Assembly (NCBI GenBank): GCA_963796155.1
Contig: CAWCKT010000038.1
Coordinates: forward strand, 1-64,000
Reading direction: 5' to 3'
DNA length: 64,000 nucleotides
From: AP-15 sp963796155
GTDB lineage: Bacteria; Pseudomonadota; Alphaproteobacteria; ATCC43930; CGMCC-115725
The notes beneath the pieces were generated by a model, which worked only from the letters and a program-made list of their open reading frames with translations, was not told the origin of the DNA and did not search any database. Below, in pieces: positions 17,835 through 26,578 of the stretch; the stretch's first letter is position 1, and the number at the start of each line of letters is the position of its first letter. Both the position numbers and the translations under genes were made by a program.

Positions 17835-19536
17835 ATGACGGGGAGAGTGCGGATCGCCCATCTCGCTGGGCCCAACGCCACCATTCAGAACACCCCTCCT
17901 CTGGTCACCTCCAACAAGGCACGAGCGAAGCACGAGCTGCCGCTGCTGACCCACCCTGACGGCTCGCCGGCGCGGTTTGACGTACTGCGTCCGCAGCGCC
18001 TGGCGGCGCCTGTCACGGTCTATGTCGAGCAGTTCAGCGCCCATCCCCTGGAAGCCGACGCAGCCGAGCTCTACGGCCCGCCCGACGGCTACGTCGACAG
18101 TGCCGGGCATGTACACAAAGAGCGGCAGAGCGCCGGCGACAAGCCGGTCTACGAGGTCGAGCTGCGTCCCGAGGATGGGCTTTACCCGTTTCCTTACATG
18201 GCGACGCAGGCGGATGGTGCCGCCTGGGACGAGGAATGTGCGTTCAAGGGCGCTCCCGAGGCGAAGGCGCGGCAGGGCTTCTTCCCGGATGGCTCGCGCA
18301 GCTTCGAGGAGATCGACCGGTTCCAGATCGGCGAGGACGGCACCGGAAACCTGATTTCCGCCAGGGCGGAGATCGATTTCTACCGGGTTCTGCCGCCATC
18401 CGGCTACGCGCGGGGCCTACCTGCCGACCGCCGCACGGATACCGGTAGAGGCGACATCCCGCCGGAGCGGCTCGGCGTCGATTTCTTCCCCTACAAGCCC
18501 GTACACCTCGCCGCCTCGGCGCCGCGGCCCGCACTGGCGGGGGCGACCAATGCCGTCCAACGGATCCTGGCGAGCGGCAAGTATGACGGCGCCATCTGGA
18601 CCGAAGGCAGCCCGAGGATCGAAGAGACGATCTATTGGTTCAATCTGCTGATCGACACGACCCTGCCGATCTGCGGCAATGCCGCCCAGAGGCCGCACGG
18701 CATGATCAGCAATGACGGGCCGAAGAACATCGTCGACTTTGGTCGATTACATCGCCTCGCGGGTTTGGGCGGATGAACAGGGCCGCAACCAGGCCGGCGC
18801 GGTTCTGATCCAGGAGCAGCGCGTGTTCGCCGCCCGCGCCGTCCAAAAGGCCGATGCGCGGCCGGGTGGCTATGTCGCAACGGGCGGACACGGCGGAATC
18901 CTCGGTGCGGCCGGGCATGACGGACCGCCGCTCCTTCACTACCTGCCGACCGCGCGACACACTTGGCGGTCCGAGGTAAACCTCGCCTGCCTGCCATCCG
19001 AGGTCACTGGCGTGCGCCGGGAAGGCTCGCGCATCGAAATCGTTCCGGTGGCCATCAAGGGGCCGGACGGCGGGCTCCTCGATACCGCGATCCCCAAGGT
19101 GGCAATCACCAAGGACGCCAGCTACTGGGACGACGACAGCACAGTCGATCCCGAAGCGGAGGTCGACCTGATCGCCCTGATCGGACACATGCTAAAAACC
19201 GCGCCCCTCGCCGGTTTTGTCGTCGAGGGGTTTGCCCCGTATGGCAGAACTGCCTCGAATGCACGGCACCGGCTGATGCTGCGAGCCGTGCGCAGCGGGC
19301 TTCCGGTCGTTCGCGTCGGGCGAGGCAACACCGAGGGCTTTGTTCCGCTACACGACCCCGACTTCATCGGCGGCTCGAACCTGACCGCGACAAAGGCTCG
19401 GCTGTTGCTGATGGCGTGCCTGATGAAGCTCGGCAGCCTGCCGCCGGCTGCCGATCCTGATCGTCCCACGACCGCGGAAACGGCTGCCGTCCGCACGAAG
19501 GTCGCCTTATATCAAAGGGTCTTCGACACCCATTGA
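17835..19536 (+). pseudogene. Type I asparaginase-like protein, frameshifted
   Basis: The first frame (17835-18776) carries IWTEGSPRIEETIYWFNLL, CGNAAQRPHGMISNDGPKN and IVD. These correspond to the asparaginase T-x-DT-x-EET motif and the GA-(M/Q)RP-x3-S/I-x-DGPxN segment. The second frame (from about 18735 to 19536) continues VDYIASRVWADEQGRNQAG, then VVEGFAPYGRTASNARHRL and RSGLPVVRVGRGNTEG, as in asparaginase C-terminal domains. One extra base in a TTTG run near 18740 separates them. The protein is longer than usual, with a family-specific N-terminal extension. Outright loss of function or a sequencing indel are both possible. Confidence 0.82.
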
Positions 19537-19615
19537 GCCTCGATCGTTCGGCGAGGGCAGCTGCACGAGGAGGCCGCCTTCTCGGCGCGGTAACGGGCGG
19601 CAGTCTTGCGCGGCA

Positions 19616-20056
19616 TTATTCGATCAGCATCAGGATAGCGCCGTACTCGACCGGTTGCGCATCGGCGACCACGATCTGCACGACACGGCCGGGGCGGTGG
19701 GCGCTGATTTGGTTCATCACCTTCATCGCCTCGATGATCAACAGCGGTTGCCCTTCGGCGACGACATCGCCGAGGCGCACAAAGGGCGCAGCACCGGGCT
19801 GCGGCGCCAGATAGACGGTTCCGACAATCGGCGCTCTCACTGCCCCGGGGTGTTCAATCGATCCGGCAGGGGCCGGGACGACCGAGGGGGCGCCGGATCC
19901 CGGTGATGGAGGTCCGGCCGGAACGCGGGCGACGCGGACGCGGCGATCGCCGATCGCGTATTCGATCTCGGTCAGACCGGTCTCGGTCAACAGCGCGGCG
20001 AGCCTGCGAATGAGTTCGGTGTCGGGGAAAGGCGGGCGGCGCCCGCCAAGCTTCAT
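19616..20056 (-). CDS. accB: Biotin carboxyl carrier protein of acetyl-CoA carboxylase (146 aa)
   Basis: BCCP carries the biotin that is carboxylated and passed to acetyl-CoA in fatty-acid synthesis. The C-terminal biotinyl domain contains IIEAMKVMNQI with the modified lysine in the EAMKVMN motif. A proline/glycine-rich linker (PAGPPSPGSGAPSVVPAPAG) precedes it, and an N-terminal helix (DTELIRRLAALLTETGLTEI) is typical. The start overlaps the aroQ stop by ATGA. accC, which normally follows in alphaproteobacteria, is absent: the next gene is convergent. Confidence 0.95.
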   Translation of the reverse strand: MKLGGRRPPFPDTELIRRLAALLTETGLTEIEYAIGDRRVRVARVPAGPPSPGSGAPSVVPAPAGSIEHPGAVRAPIVGTVYLAPQPGAAPFVRLGDVVAEGQPLLIIEAMKVMNQISAHRPGRVVQIVVADAQPVEYGAILMLIE

Positions 20057-20508
20057 GAAGGCGCGTCCGCTTCGCCCTCGATCAGGCTCGCGACGGCATC
20101 GAGTGCCAGCTCGTAACCCTGCGCCCCCAAACCGCAGATCACGCCGTTCGCCGCGAGGCTGACATAAGAGCGGCGGCGAAAGCTCTCGCGCCGGAAGATG
20201 TTCGAAAGATGTACCTCGACGACCGGCAGCTCGGCGGCGGCGAGCGCGTCGAGCAGCGCGACCGAGGTATGGGTCAGGGCACCGCCATTCAGAATGATCG
20301 CGTCGGCCAATTCGCGCGCCTCCTGGATCCAATCGACGAGCTGCCCCTCATGGTTGGTCTGCCGGAAGTCAATCTCGAGGCCGAGTGCCGCGGCGTGCGC
20401 GGTACAGCGTTCCTCGATGTCGCCGAGCGTGTCACGGCCGTATATCGACGGTTCGCGGATCCCGAGCAGATTCAGATTGGGGCCGTTCAAGACAAAGACG
20501 GTAGGCAA
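20053..20508 (-). CDS. aroQ: Type II 3-dehydroquinate dehydratase (151 aa)
   Basis: The third shikimate-pathway enzyme, type II, a dodecamer of small flavodoxin-like subunits. NGPNLNLLGIREPSIYG at the N-terminus holds the catalytic tyrosine, QTNHEGQLVDWI is the active-site loop, INPGAxTHTS appears as LNGGALTHTSVALLDAL, and VVEVHLSNIFRRESFR carries the conserved histidine. The length is normal. It overlaps accB by four bases. Confidence 0.96.
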   Translation of the reverse strand: MPTVFVLNGPNLNLLGIREPSIYGRDTLGDIEERCTAHAAALGLEIDFRQTNHEGQLVDWIQEARELADAIILNGGALTHTSVALLDALAAAELPVVEVHLSNIFRRESFRRRSYVSLAANGVICGLGAQGYELALDAVASLIEGEADAPS

Positions 20509-20569
20509 GCGACGCCTCCCCTAGCGATCGCCCGCTTATACCATGCCTCGAAGGCCGGGGAGAGCAGCT

Positions 20570-21523
20570 TCAGCCGAGCATAAGGCCGGGAGAACCGGGC
20601 ATCGCCGACCCTGCGACGGGGGGCTGAGCGGCTTCTCGGCGCAGCCAGTCGCGGAAGGCCCGCACTTTGGGCCGTTCGAGCGCCCCCGGGACAGTGACGA
20701 TGTAGTAGGCAAACTGGTCCGGCAGCGCCAACGAGAAGAGCCGCACGAGGCGGCCAGCGGCGAGGTCGGCCGCCGCGATCGTGCTGTAGGCCAGCACCAC
20801 GCCATGCCCGGCAATCGCCGCATCGAGTGCCAGATGGATGTTGTTGAAGCTGAGCCCGGCGGCCGCCGGAACATTCTTGACCCCGGCGGCCTTCAGCCAC
20901 ATCGACCAGGTCGGCACCAGAGGATCGCGCTCGATCGCCCGATCATGGATCAACAAATGGGCCGGCAAATCTTCGGGCGCGCGCAATGGCGGGCCCTTGG
21001 CCAACAGCTGCGGGCTGCACGCCGGGAACACCTCGTTCTCCAGCAGCAGCTCAACATCGAGAGCGGGATAGTGCCCGGCGCCATAACGGATCGCGATGTC
21101 GAAATCGCCCTTGCTGAGATCGACGAGGTCGTCGGTCGCTGAAATGCGCACATCGACCTCGGGGCACTGCTCCTGAAACCGGTGCAGCCGCAGGACCAGC
21201 CACTTGGCGGCGAAGGAGGGCGAGGCGGTGACGGTCAAGGTTCCGGTCTCGTTGTGCGACCGCAGGCGTCCGACCGAGGCGGAAATGCCGGCAAAGGCTT
21301 CGGTGAGCCCAGGCAGCAGCACCCGGGCGGAGGCCGTGAGCGCGATCGAGTGGTTCAAACGGTGGAACAGCCTGACCCCGAAATCCTGCTCCAGCGCGTG
21401 GATCTGATGGCTGATCGCAGCGGGCGTGACATGCAGCTCTTCGGCCGCTTTGCTGAAGCTGGCGTGCCGGGCCGCCGCTTCGAATGCCCGCAGCGCGTTC
21501 AGAGGTGGCAGGTGGCCGCTCAT
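20570..21523 (-). CDS. LysR-family transcriptional regulator, GcvA-like (317 aa)
   Basis: The N-terminal winged helix-turn-helix reads LNALRAFEAAARHASFSKAA, then ELHVTPAAISHQIHALE, which is the GcvA/AmpR-type signature. A periplasmic-binding-like effector domain follows (GTLTVTASPSFAAKWLVLRL, FDIAIRYGAGHYP). It is divergent from the DUF1127 gene at 21653, so that gene and its own promoter are candidate targets. The effector is unknown. Confidence 0.92.
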   Translation of the reverse strand: MSGHLPPLNALRAFEAAARHASFSKAAEELHVTPAAISHQIHALEQDFGVRLFHRLNHSIALTASARVLLPGLTEAFAGISASVGRLRSHNETGTLTVTASPSFAAKWLVLRLHRFQEQCPEVDVRISATDDLVDLSKGDFDIAIRYGAGHYPALDVELLLENEVFPACSPQLLAKGPPLRAPEDLPAHLLIHDRAIERDPLVPTWSMWLKAAGVKNVPAAAGLSFNNIHLALDAAIAGHGVVLAYSTIAAADLAAGRLVRLFSLALPDQFAYYIVTVPGALERPKVRAFRDWLRREAAQPPVAGSAMPGSPGLMLG

Positions 21524-21652
21524 GCCGGATGAGAATTCCTAAGCCGTTGCTGAGAAAGTCTCGTTTGTCGGCGCCCCGACCGGCGCCATTTAAAGGACAA
21601 GTGGCTTCTCTCGAGCGCATTCGCAACGCTCGACGACTTTAGGAGAACTCAA

Positions 21653-21889
21653 ATGACGGCAATCCACTTCGAGATACCGCGTCGCCGGCTCGACGTGGTC
21701 CCGCATCGCCGGAGGCGGAATGCGGCGGGCGATGTCGTGAGCCGGGTATTCGCGACATTGCGCGAATGGCGACGGCGCGCACATGACCGCGCCGAACTCG
21801 CCCGGCTCGACGACAGGATGCTGCGCGACATCGGGATCACCCGGGCCGATGCCGAATTCCGGAGCAACAAGCCGTTTTGGAGGGAATAA
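21653..21889 (+). CDS. DUF1127 small protein (78 aa)
   Basis: The C-terminal half has the DUF1127 (YjiS-like) signature RAELARLDDRMLRDIGITRA, preceded by an arginine-rich helix (LREWRRRAHDR). Small DUF1127 proteins in alphaproteobacteria have been linked to phosphate or stress responses and RNA turnover; the role here is unknown. An AGGAG seven bases before the ATG supports the start. It is divergent from the LysR gene. The 195 bp after it (21890-22084) show no gene. Confidence 0.88.
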   Translation: MTAIHFEIPRRRLDVVPHRRRRNAAGDVVSRVFATLREWRRRAHDRAELARLDDRMLRDIGITRADAEFRSNKPFWRE

Positions 21890-22084
21890 TGCACACGATA
21901 CCGATCAACCCGCCCCGGGGCTCGTTATTAGTCCGCGCCGCGAAGGCTTTCCGCAGGCTGTTGTCGGGGGCGACGTCCGCGATGACGAAGCCGTTGACAG
22001 AAGAGAGGTCTCGGTCTTGGGTGGATTGGCCGAGATTCCCGCCGTTCTAAGCTCACTTCCCGCTGATAAGAAAGGGTTCATGTG

Positions 22085-22909
22085 ATGAGCGATGTTGACA
22101 GTCTGCGGTTCGTCGAGGCCGAGCTGAACTATCTCACCCCGATGGCGGAACGGCCGCGCTATTACGCCTACCCCGAGGCGCCGCCGACCAACATGGCGCA
22201 CGAGGCGCACAGGGTGCACATCCACGACATGCGGCCAATTTCGTCGGAAATCGCGCTCGACCGGCAGGGGTTCGCCTTGGTCGAGCAGCGCACGGCGGTG
22301 CGCGACTTCTGGGACGAGGACGAAGTCCGCCGGGTCTACTACCCGGAGGCGGAGCGCTTCATCGCCGAGGTGACCGGGGCGAGCAGGGTCTTCATCTTCG
22401 ACCATCTGCAGCGCCGGCGGGTGCCGGGCGCGGCGCGCCGCGCGCCCGGTGTGCCGCCGCAGCCGGCGACGCGCGTCCATGTCGATCACACCGCCAAATC
22501 CGGTCCGCAGCGGGTGCGCGACCTGTTGCCGGAGGACGCCGAAGAATTGTTGCGAGGACGCGTCCAGGTCATCAACCTGTGGCGTCCGATCCACGGGCCG
22601 TTGCAGGACGCCCCTCTGGCGATGTGCGACGCGCGGACAATCGATCCCGCCGACCTCGTGCCCTCCGATCTGGTCTATCGCCATCGGGTCGGCGAGACCT
22701 ATTCGGTCACCTACAACCCGGCGCACCGCTGGTACTATGTCCCGGAGATGCGGCGCGACGAAGCGCTGCTCCTCAAGTGCTGCGACACCAAGACCGACGG
22801 GCGGGCGCGCTTTATGGCGCACACCTCGTTCATTGACCCGACCACCCCGGCCGACGCGCAACCGCGCGAGAGCATCGAGCTGAGGACCCTCGTCTTCCAC
22901 CCTAACTGA
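22085..22909 (+). CDS. CmcJ/NvfI-family oxidoreductase (274 aa)
   Basis: This belongs to the CmcJ/AsaB/NvfI family of iron/2-oxoglutarate-like oxygenases, best known from cephamycin and fungal natural-product pathways. Family features are the VHVDHTAKSGPQRVRDLLP metal-site region and the INLWRPIHGPLQDAPLAMCD block. The C-terminal WYYVPEMRRDEALLLKCCDT and FMAHTSFIDP follow. It is convergent with a phytanoyl-CoA dioxygenase-like gene. The substrate is unknown; many bacterial members are outside any biosynthetic cluster. Confidence 0.85.
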   Translation: MSDVDSLRFVEAELNYLTPMAERPRYYAYPEAPPTNMAHEAHRVHIHDMRPISSEIALDRQGFALVEQRTAVRDFWDEDEVRRVYYPEAERFIAEVTGASRVFIFDHLQRRRVPGAARRAPGVPPQPATRVHVDHTAKSGPQRVRDLLPEDAEELLRGRVQVINLWRPIHGPLQDAPLAMCDARTIDPADLVPSDLVYRHRVGETYSVTYNPAHRWYYVPEMRRDEALLLKCCDTKTDGRARFMAHTSFIDPTTPADAQPRESIELRTLVFHPN

Positions 22910-22923
22910 GGCCTGCCGACCTC

Positions 22924-22947
22924 GGCCCGGCTCTGAGGAGCCGGGCC
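22924..22947. terminator. Bidirectional terminator-like hairpin
   Basis: A perfect 10-bp stem, GGCCCGGCTC pairing with GAGCCGGGCC around a TGAG loop, sits in the 48-bp gap between the convergent genes ending at 22909 and 22958. No long T tract is present on either strand. Confidence 0.65.
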
Positions 22948-22957
22948 GGGGAAGCTC

Positions 22958-23851
22958 CTATTTGGCAGCCAGGTGCTCTCGTTCGGCAGCGGTCTCGAAA
23001 AACCGCCTGCCGGCGGCGCGCTGGTTCTCGTAGATCGAGCCCTGGTATTCGGCTGGCGGCAAGGGTAGCCGCACCGGCACGGACGCCAGGCGCGGCATCA
23101 GGGTTGGGCTGCCGGCGAGCAACAAATCGTCGAATTTCTCGATGCCGCCGGCAAAGCCGAGCAGCGGCCAGGCGTCGGCTGCGCGGTACTGGAACAGCAG
23201 CAACCGACGCTCCTTGCCGGAGAAATTGGTCGCCGAGCCGTGCACGGCGCGCACGTGATGCACGGTGATCGAGCCGGCCTTGCCGAGACAAGGCACCGCG
23301 CGCGAGAAATCAAGATCGCAGCGCGTCGGCTCGATCGCCCCGCAAAACCGGCCGTCAGGCCCGTGATGATCGTAGACCGGGCCCTGATGGCTGCCCGGGA
23401 TCACCATCATCGGACCGTTCTCGATGTCGCAATCGTCGAGCATGATGCCGACCGCCGCGAGATCGTCGTTGGTGTGCGGATAGAAGGCCCAGTCCTGGTG
23501 CCATTCGACCGGCGCGCCGTACCCGGCCGATTTCATGTTGAGCTTGCCGGTGTCGAATCGCACCGTGCCCCATAGATCCTGCAACACCTCGACGATCTTT
23601 GGGTGGCGCGCGGCCTGTGCGTATTCGGGATCGTGGAGGTGCGGCGCTTTGATGCGCCGCACGCGCGGTTGGTCCGGGGAATGCGATTCCTCGAGGTCGT
23701 AGACCTCGTCGTTGGCGACGACATTGCGCGCGTTGCTCACGAGCGCGTCGGTGACCCGGCGCAATGCTTCCACCTCCTCCGGCGCCAGAATATCGGGGAG
23801 CACGATGAACCCGTCGCGCCGATAGGAAGCGAGGTTGGTTTGCGAGAGCAT
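22958..23851 (-). CDS. Phytanoyl-CoA dioxygenase family protein (297 aa)
   Basis: This is an Fe(II)/2-oxoglutarate-dependent oxygenase of the PhyH family. The HxD pair is in PVEWHQDWAFYP, the distal histidine in HHVRAVHGSATN, and the 2-oxoglutarate arginine probably in ERRLLLFQYRAAD. The GDG-like IENGPMMVIPGSHQGPVYDH strand is typical. The ATG at 23851 follows GGAGGAACC. It is probably co-transcribed with the small gene just upstream. The substrate is not predictable. Confidence 0.9.
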   Translation of the reverse strand: MLSQTNLASYRRDGFIVLPDILAPEEVEALRRVTDALVSNARNVVANDEVYDLEESHSPDQPRVRRIKAPHLHDPEYAQAARHPKIVEVLQDLWGTVRFDTGKLNMKSAGYGAPVEWHQDWAFYPHTNDDLAAVGIMLDDCDIENGPMMVIPGSHQGPVYDHHGPDGRFCGAIEPTRCDLDFSRAVPCLGKAGSITVHHVRAVHGSATNFSGKERRLLLFQYRAADAWPLLGFAGGIEKFDDLLLAGSPTLMPRLASVPVRLPLPPAEYQGSIYENQRAAGRRFFETAAEREHLAAK

Positions 23852-23867
23852 GGTTCCTCCGTGGCAT

Positions 23868-24038
23868 TCAGTAGGGGCGGCCGTCCTTGTAGACGAAGAC
23901 GCGGCTGCCGTCCGGCGCCAGCGCCCGTCCGCCGTCGTCATCCGGATAGATGACGGTGTCCGCCGCGTCGCCTCGCGCGGGTCGGCTGGGCGGCACCGCG
24001 CTAGCCTCTGTTGCTGCCGGCTCGGTCTCGTCCGCCAT
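23868..24038 (-). CDS. Small acidic protein, conserved-looking tail (56 aa)
   Basis: An ATG at 24038, with GGGAAGG just upstream, opens a 56-codon frame. It begins MADETEPAATEAS and ends in ALAPDGSRVFVYKDGRPY. Codon third positions are mostly G/C, as in its neighbours, and the stop lies 17 bp before the start of the PhyH-type gene, so the two look like an operon. No known domain is recognised. The short C-terminal beta-hairpin-like motif (DGSRVFVYKDGRPY) is the part most likely to be conserved. Confidence 0.55.
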   Translation of the reverse strand: MADETEPAATEASAVPPSRPARGDAADTVIYPDDDGGRALAPDGSRVFVYKDGRPY

Positions 24039-24255
24039 GACCTTCCCTTCGCTGCGTGACCGGGGCTGTTGTTGTCCGCCGATCCGCGCGCGGCTAAGCT
24101 ACCGTGCAACCGCCACTCGGGGAACTGCCGGCAAACGAGAGCGCGAGTCTGCACTCGACAAGTCGGCCAGCGGCAACACGATGGCCGCGACGGGGCGCAT
24201 TGCACCCGGGCGAGCGCCCACTGGACATCGAAAACAGATCGTCACTGCTCACGGG

Positions 24256-25029
24256 ATGAAAGCAATGGTCGAAGAGTCGAGGATCGCCTGGGGCGGCAAG
24301 TCGCTCTACGGAGCCCGCGTTGGCATTCTGATGCTCGAGACGCGGTTCCCGCGCATCCCGGGTGATATGGGCAATGCTGAGACCTGGCCGTTTCCGGTGC
24401 TCTACAAGGTGGTGCCGGGAGCCTCGCCGCGCCGCGTCGTCTGCGACCAAGCGGCGGGCCTGCGCGACGAATTTCTCGCCGCGGCAGCCGAGCTCGTGCG
24501 TCTGGGCGCCGACGGCATTACCACGACCTGCGGGTTTCTGTCGCTCTTTCAGAACGAGATCGCCGAGCATGTCGGGGTGCCGGTCGCAACCTCGAGCCTG
24601 ATGCAGATCCCCTTCATTGAGCGCGTGCTGCCGCCCGGCAAGCGCGTCGGCGTCCTGACTATCAGCGCCGCGAGCCTCTCCCGGGAACATTTGCGGGCAG
24701 CCGGCGCCGACCCGGCGACACCGGTGGTCGGCACCGATGACGGTAGTGAGTTCACCCGCGCGATCCTCGGCGACGAGGTGCTGCTCGACGTCGCCGCGGC
24801 CGAACGCGACATCCTCGTCGCCGGCGAGATGCTCGTCGCCGCCCATCGCGATGTCGGCGCAGTCCTGCTCGAATGCACCAACATGGTGCCCTATGCGCGC
24901 GCCCTCTCCGAGCGGCTGCGGCTGCCGGTGTTCAGCATCTACACCTTCGTCACCTGGTTCCACTCCGCCCTGGCCCCGCGTGCTTTCGGGCATCCGGCGA
25001 GCGCACCGCGCGAGTGGCGCGAGCGGTGA
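24256..25029 (+). CDS. Aspartate/glutamate racemase superfamily protein (257 aa)
   Basis: This is a two-domain Asp/Glu/hydantoin racemase-type protein. The two expected active-site cysteines are in ADGITTTCGFLSLFQ and GAVLLECTNMVPY. VGILMLETRFPRIPGDMGNA is the first strand and loop, and ERVLPPGKRVGVLTISA starts the second half. Such proteins include racemases, maleate isomerases and arylmalonate decarboxylases. A start at 24256 or 24265 is possible; the long upstream frame is shadow. Confidence 0.82.
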   Translation: MKAMVEESRIAWGGKSLYGARVGILMLETRFPRIPGDMGNAETWPFPVLYKVVPGASPRRVVCDQAAGLRDEFLAAAAELVRLGADGITTTCGFLSLFQNEIAEHVGVPVATSSLMQIPFIERVLPPGKRVGVLTISAASLSREHLRAAGADPATPVVGTDDGSEFTRAILGDEVLLDVAAAERDILVAGEMLVAAHRDVGAVLLECTNMVPYARALSERLRLPVFSIYTFVTWFHSALAPRAFGHPASAPREWRER

Positions 25030-25071
25030 GCGCACCGATGCCCTGGGAAACCAAGTGGGTGGGATCCCTCG

Positions 25072-25449
25072 TTACCATAATACAGGCACATTGTAATCGG
25101 CAAACACGCTGTCGACCGTCACCACATGACAGTGCTCAGCCAGCGCCTGAGCGATCATGATCCGGTCCCAGGGATCGCGGTGCGGCCCGGGAAGCGCGGC
25201 CGCGGCAAGGGCGTGCGCGAGCGAGACTGGCATGGCTTCGATGCCGTCTCGCTCCAGGCGGCGCGGCAGGCTCTCGGGCAAGGCCGGCAATCGTCCCAAT
25301 CGTTGCTTGTAGGTTATTTCGTATCCGACACAGGCGCTGACGAACAGGTGGTTTTCGGGGTCGGCAATCGCCGCTCTGGCGGTGGCTGGGAGCTGAGGAT
25401 CGTCGATGAACCACCACAACACCGCGTGCGTGTCGAGCAGCAGCCTCAC
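25072..25449 (-). CDS. PIN-domain toxin, VapC-like (125 aa)
   Basis: This is a PIN-domain ribonuclease toxin. The acidic active-site residues are visible in LLLDTHAVLWW, VSACVGYEI, DPWDRIMIAQAL and VTVDSVFADYNV. It overlaps the antitoxin gene by four bases (ATGA), the usual toxin-antitoxin arrangement with the antitoxin first. Confidence 0.92.
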   Translation of the reverse strand: MRLLLDTHAVLWWFIDDPQLPATARAAIADPENHLFVSACVGYEITYKQRLGRLPALPESLPRRLERDGIEAMPVSLAHALAAAALPGPHRDPWDRIMIAQALAEHCHVVTVDSVFADYNVPVLW

Positions 25450-25727
25450 ACCTCGCGGGACCTCGGCAGCGTGATGCCGAAATCATCGGTATGCTTACCC
25501 TCTGCAGCATCCAGATCTTCCGGATCCATGGGTTCGAGCAACGCCTCGTTCGAGATCTTCCAACCACGCCAGGCCCCGGGCTTGCGGCGGATCGGATGCT
25601 TGACCGGAACAAGGCGTGCGAGCGGCTTCCCGGCGCGCGCGATCACGATTTCCTCTCCGGCGAGCGCTCGATCGAGCAGCGAAGAGAGCTTGGCCTTCGC
25701 TTCGGCTATGTTGACTTCCACGGCCAT
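25446..25727 (-). CDS. Phd/YefM-family antitoxin (93 aa)
   Basis: The N-terminal DNA-binding Phd/YefM fold reads VEVNIAEAKAKLSSLLDRAL, GEEIVIARAGKPLARLVPV. A C-terminal tail (ALLEPMDPEDLDAAEGKHTD) probably wraps the PIN toxin. It should neutralise the toxin encoded by the overlapping gene and repress the operon. Confidence 0.92.
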   Translation of the reverse strand: MAVEVNIAEAKAKLSSLLDRALAGEEIVIARAGKPLARLVPVKHPIRRKPGAWRGWKISNEALLEPMDPEDLDAAEGKHTDDFGITLPRSREV

Positions 25728-25772
25728 GGCTTCGACCTCCGTAATGTCACGGATATAGCCCGGTGAACCTAA

Positions 25773-25793
25773 TGGTCAACCGAGTTGGTCAAC
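25773..25793. promoter_or_regulatory. Direct repeat TGGTCAAC x2, candidate antitoxin operator
   Basis: TGGTCAAC occurs at 25773-25780 and 25786-25793, thirteen bases apart. The region lies between the divergent antitoxin and GNAT genes. The upstream copy is also half of an imperfect palindrome starting at CGGTGAACC. Position suggests autoregulation by the Phd-type antitoxin. Confidence 0.4.
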
Positions 25794-25797
25794 GTCT

Positions 25798-26295
25798 ATG
25801 AGCCCAATCGCGCTTCGCTTCGCTACCGTTCACGATGTCGGCCTGCTGCTGCAGCTGATCCGCGAGCTGGCCGCCTATGAAAAAGCGCCGGATGCTGTGG
25901 TCGCCAGCGAGGATGACCTACGGCGGCACGGCTTCGGGGCCGGGCGGCGGTTCGAGGCGCTGCTCGCTTTCATCGACGGCGAGCCCGCCGGCTTCGCGTT
26001 GTTCTTCCCGGATTTTTCGACCTGGCGCGGGCGGCCGGGGTTGTACCTCGAGGACCTCTACGTCAGGGAGTGGGCACGCGGGCGCGGCGTCGGGCGGCGG
26101 CTGATGACGCGGCTCGCCGCGATCGCGATCGAGCGCGACTGGCCGGCACTGCACTTCAACGTATTGCATTGGAACCCGGCGCGCGAGTTCTATCGCCGGC
26201 TCGGCATCGAGGCACGGGACGAATGGCAGCCCTGGGGTGTCACCGGCGAGGCACTGCACCGCCTCGCAGCCGATGATGGCGGCGAAGTCGATTGA
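25798..26295 (+). CDS. GNAT N-acetyltransferase (165 aa)
   Basis: This is an acetyl-CoA-dependent N-acetyltransferase. The core includes RFATVHDVGLLLQLIRELA, the LEDLYVREWARGRGVGRRLM acetyl-CoA pyrophosphate loop (R-x2-G-x-G/A), and NVLHWNPAREFYRRLGIEA. The overall sequence resembles diamine/spermidine N-acetyltransferases (SSAT type), notably ELAAYEKAPDAVVASEDDL. Its stop lies two bases before a candidate enhancer site for the downstream PEP-CTERM gene. Confidence 0.9.
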   Translation: MSPIALRFATVHDVGLLLQLIRELAAYEKAPDAVVASEDDLRRHGFGAGRRFEALLAFIDGEPAGFALFFPDFSTWRGRPGLYLEDLYVREWARGRGVGRRLMTRLAAIAIERDWPALHFNVLHWNPAREFYRRLGIEARDEWQPWGVTGEALHRLAADDGGEVD

Positions 26296-26297
26296 TG

Positions 26298-26447
26298 TGT
26301 CGGAAATTCTTACAGGGGCGCCGCCCGTCTTATTGGCCGAGAACCGCGGGTCAGTCTCGCAGAACGTTGAGTCTCCAGGGATTTGCGGCCACGACCGTCG
26401 GGGATGGCCGATCGAAGGCGTGCCGAATGGTGTCGGAAAACTTTACA
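26298..26447 (+). promoter_or_regulatory. Two upstream activator-like sites for the PEP-CTERM gene
   Basis: TGTCGGAAATTCTTACA (26298-26314) and TGTCGGAAAACTTTACA (26431-26447) match at 14 of 17 positions and have dyad-like TGT/ACA ends. They lie about 190 and 60 bp upstream of a sigma-54 promoter, as expected for an enhancer-binding protein. Sigma-54-type regulators (PrsR) are known from PEP-CTERM/exosortase systems. Confidence 0.6.
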
Positions 26448-26501
26448 CTCGGGTGGCTCAACCCGGTGCAACCTAAGCCTAACGCTTTGAATCAGCTCGA
26501 T

Positions 26502-26516
26502 TGGCACGTAATTTGC
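26502..26516 (+). promoter_or_regulatory. Sigma-54 (-24/-12) promoter
   Basis: TGGCACG, four bases, then TTGC: an exact match to the sigma-54 consensus TGGCACG-N4-TTGC. It lies 62 bp before the start codon of the PEP-CTERM gene on the same strand. Confidence 0.8.
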
Positions 26517-26578
26517 CCGGAATGTCCCGCGGGTGTTGGCTCCCCACGCGGGATAGGACTGCTGAGAGAGGGTTGGGC

